A stretch of 9,802 bases of DNA, taken from contig QHNB01000050.1 in the NCBI GenBank assembly GCA_003217965.1, positions 1 to 9,802 of the forward strand, written 5' to 3'. The translations under genes and the position numbers were made by a program. The notes below the pieces were generated by a model that had not been told where the DNA came from, ran no database searches, and saw nothing but the letters and a program-made list of their open reading frames with translations. Position 1 is the stretch's first letter. The number at the start of each line of letters is the position of its first letter. This DNA comes from Verrucomicrobiota bacterium. GTDB lineage: Bacteria; Verrucomicrobiota; Verrucomicrobiia; Chthoniobacterales; UBA10450. Shown piece by piece: positions 8,445 through 9,802 of the stretch.

Positions 8445-8830
8445 TGAATTGCCGACTGCCGATTGGCGATTGCCGATTTGAGCGAGGCCGCCATGATCGA
8501 GACAATTTCGTCCGCTTCGCGTAGTAGCGGCTTGAGTTTGGTTAGCGGCAATAAACCGGTTTCAATAATCAGCTCGAGCCAGAACAGCATTTCATCTGCC
8601 TCTTCTTCTACCACGCCGATTTTCGCGATGAACTCAGCGCGTGATCGGGCTCGGCATGCTGCACGGTAGTTTGCAGCCATGGATGTTCCGCTCCGGATGA
8701 TTTGATTTGCGACAGCCCGTCCTTGCAGCGATTTCGGTAGTGCCTCGACTAGATGGAAGACGCGTATTGCGAAGTCCTTGGTTCGCGCCTTCAGGGCGTC
8801 CGTTCGATTGGTTAATTCGGAAATCGGCAT
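8441..8830 (-). CDS. Four-helix-bundle protein, S23 / 23S rRNA intervening-sequence protein (IVP) family
   Basis: A 129-aa mostly helical protein. The signature is clear: RTKDFAIRVFHLVEALP (helix 1), QIIRSGTSMAANYRAA (43-58), RAEFIAKIGVVEEEADEMLFWLELI (64-88) and READEIVSIMAASLKSA (104-120). Relatives were first seen encoded inside intervening sequences of 23S rRNA genes and also occur as free-standing genes; their cellular role is unsettled, with nucleic-acid binding suggested from structure. Here it lies between trxB (7 bases upstream) and the GT4 gene (4-base GTGA overlap), so it is probably translated by coupling; no Shine-Dalgarno is evident. The start codon lies in one heptamer repeat block and the last ~10 residues (IANRQSAIQ) are encoded by a second, inverted block, so both ends of the protein are repeat-derived. 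This suggests the gene arrived as a cassette. Confidence 0.88.
   Translation of the reverse strand: MPISELTNRTDALKARTKDFAIRVFHLVEALPKSLQGRAVANQIIRSGTSMAANYRAACRARSRAEFIAKIGVVEEEADEMLFWLELIIETGLLPLTKLKPLLREADEIVSIMAASLKSAIANRQSAIQ
8444..8478 (-). repeat. Heptamer tandem repeat, unit AATCGGC (minus-strand sense), 3' end of the four-helix-bundle gene
   Basis: Read on the minus strand from 8478 down, five 7-base units follow one another. The first and third are exact AATCGGC, the second and fourth each differ by one base, and the fifth (ending at the GTG start of the GT4 gene) is degenerate. The block encodes the C-terminal tail of the four-helix-bundle protein and ends at the GT4 start codon. 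It is inverted relative to the block at 8815-8842. Confidence 0.8.
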
Positions 8831-8842
8831 TCGGAAATCATT
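8815..8842 (-). repeat. Heptamer tandem repeat, units TCCGAAT/GCCGATT (minus-strand sense), 5' end of the four-helix-bundle gene
   Basis: Read on the minus strand from 8842 down, a degenerate unit AATGATT is followed by TCCGAAT, GCCGATT and TCCGAAT. GCCGATT is the exact reverse complement of the AATCGGC unit at the other end of the gene. The block spans the trxB stop codon (8838-8840), the 7-base gap, and the ATG with the first codons of the four-helix-bundle gene. Confidence 0.75.
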
Positions 8843-9767
8843 TGAGCGGAAGCCCGCTCAAATAACGCTCGACCTCGATTGCGGCGGCGCAGCCGGCCCC
8901 GGCTGCGGTCACGGCTTGCTTGTAAACGCGATCTGCGACATCGCCGGCAATAAAAACTCCAGGGTGTTTGCTCTCGACCAGTCGCTTGGTGATGAGATAT
9001 CCGTCTTTGTCCATTTCGAGCTTTCCGCTGTAGGGCTTGGCATTCGGGTCGTGGCCGATGGCGACGAAAACACATGCTATGGGCAGTCGCCTTTCTTTAT
9101 GAGTAATTACGTTTCGCAAGTCGATGGCGCTCATCTCACCGTTCTCGTCGGGAACGTAGCGGACGACGATTGTATTCCAGATCGGTTCGATCTTTTCATG
9201 CTTGAGCACTCGGCCGGCCATGATTTTAGAGGCGCGCAGGGTGTCCCGGCGGTGAATCAAATATATTTTTGAAGCGAAGCGGGTGAGAAATAGCGCTTCC
9301 TCGGCCGAGGAATCCCCCCCGCCAATGACCGCCACCGGCACGTTGCGATAAAAGGCGCCATCACAAGTGGCGCATGAGGTCAGCCCGTGGCCGATCAATT
9401 TTTCTTCGTTTTCCAATCCGAGGTAGCGTGCCGATGCGCCACTTGCGATGATGAGCGATTCCGTTTCGAGCCACTCCGAATCATCTATTTGCAACCGGAT
9501 ATGGGAGTTGAGCGGCTCGAAACCAGTTGCCTCCGAATAGGAAAAACGCGCTCCGAATTTTTCCGCCTGGGCGTGCATGTTCATGATCAACTGCGGACCA
9601 TCGATGCCATCGGGAAATCCAGGGAAATTCTCGACCATAGTCGTCGTGGAAAGTTGACCCCCGGGCTGACTGCCTTCGAGGACAAGTGGGCTCAGTTGCG
9701 CGCGCGCCGCATAGATTGCCGCGGTCAATCCGGCGCAGCCGCTTCCGACGATGATCACTTTTTCCAT
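8838..9767 (-). CDS. trxB: Thioredoxin reductase (NADPH, FAD)
   Basis: A 309-aa cytoplasmic flavoenzyme that passes electrons from NADPH through FAD and a redox disulfide to thioredoxin; the length is normal for the low-molecular-weight bacterial type. Visible: the N-terminal FAD-binding loop GSGCAG (8-13), PGGQLSTTTMVENFPGFPDGIDGP (35-58, the usual FAD-domain signature), the active-site SCATCDG with C132 and C135, the NADPH-binding GGGDSSAEEA (149-158) with HRRDTLR (172-178) holding the 2'-phosphate-binding arginines, and the C-terminal FAD motif GVFIAGDVADRVYKQAVTAAG (270-290). Position 11, proline in many family members, is cysteine here. The ATG gives the standard MEKVIIVGSG start; only 35 bases upstream remain in the window and no Shine-Dalgarno is clear. 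It is the first visible gene of the minus-strand run. Redox chemistry has no obvious link to the downstream glycosyltransferase. Confidence 0.95.
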   Translation of the reverse strand: MEKVIIVGSGCAGLTAAIYAARAQLSPLVLEGSQPGGQLSTTTMVENFPGFPDGIDGPQLIMNMHAQAEKFGARFSYSEATGFEPLNSHIRLQIDDSEWLETESLIIASGASARYLGLENEEKLIGHGLTSCATCDGAFYRNVPVAVIGGGDSSAEEALFLTRFASKIYLIHRRDTLRASKIMAGRVLKHEKIEPIWNTIVVRYVPDENGEMSAIDLRNVITHKERRLPIACVFVAIGHDPNAKPYSGKLEMDKDGYLITKRLVESKHPGVFIAGDVADRVYKQAVTAAGAGCAAAIEVERYLSGLPLK

Positions 9768-9802
9768 TCAATTAAAATTTAGCACGCCAAAGCCACTGGC
9801 AA

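Larger units (their letters stand above)
8444..8842 (-). mobile_element. Possible small cassette: four-helix-bundle gene bounded by inverted heptamer repeats
   Basis: About 400 bases bounded by the two inverted heptamer blocks and containing only the four-helix-bundle gene. The best end-to-end match is 13 bases, 12 of them complementary: plus strand 8467-8479 against 8821-8833. It sits exactly between the trxB stop and the GT4 start. No transposase and no convincing target-site duplication are visible, so mobility is inferred from layout alone. It may instead be an old insertion, or repeats that expanded at gene ends. Confidence 0.35.

Noticed and set aside
8444..8842. CRISPR array or REP element
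   Set aside because: The 7-base units are directly tandem with no spacers and do not form a typical REP palindrome; no cas genes are present.
8778..9272. Plus-strand frame of about 164 codons
   Set aside because: It is opposite trxB and the start of the four-helix-bundle gene, both well supported.
9776..9802. Sigma-70-like promoter upstream of trxB (TTGCCA, 15-base spacer, TAAATT on the minus strand)
   Set aside because: The spacer is short, the -10 match weak, and the leader would be only about ten bases. The window ends here, so more upstream genes of the same operon cannot be excluded.

Overview
The window looks like a chromosomal segment of a GC-rich Gram-negative bacterium. Verrucomicrobiota is my best guess, with moderate confidence at most. 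The pointers are the style of the trxB and GT4 proteins, a small four-helix-bundle (S23/IVP-type) gene set between unrelated genes with short AATCGGC-like repeats around it, and a very large cyclic glucan synthase. No marker gene fixes the taxon.

Plus strand, 3-6581: one giant gene cut by the left edge of the window. It encodes the C-terminal ~2190 residues of a cyclic beta-1,2-glucan synthase (NdvB/ChvB/Cgs type). In order it holds the end of a GT84 glycosyltransferase domain, a membrane block, a GH189-type cyclization domain, and a GH94-type phosphorylase-like region with two beta-sandwiches and an (alpha/alpha)6 catalytic domain. A GTG at position 30 could pass for a start codon, but it is an internal valine codon: the frame stays open and conserved family sequence continues to the window edge.

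6582-6669: an 88-base gap between converging genes, with no gene and no convincing terminator.

Minus strand, 9767 down to 6670: a tightly packed, probably co-transcribed run. The order of transcription is trxB (thioredoxin reductase), a 129-aa four-helix-bundle protein, a GT4 glycosyltransferase and a GNAT-type acetyltransferase. The junctions are a 7-base gap, a 4-base GTGA overlap and directly abutting stop and start codons. The GT4 gene is broken: its two halves lie in different frames and the first part of its C-terminal Rossmann domain is missing, which fits one out-of-frame deletion next to a run of eight A.

The most unusual structure is around the four-helix-bundle gene. Both ends of that gene are built of 7-base tandem repeats, and the two repeat blocks are inverted relative to each other. 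This resembles a small inserted cassette, or an intervening-sequence-like element that could fold out of the operon transcript. The surface-glycan theme (glucan synthase, GT4, acetyltransferase) is shared across the window, but the two strands form separate transcription units and no direct link between them can be shown.
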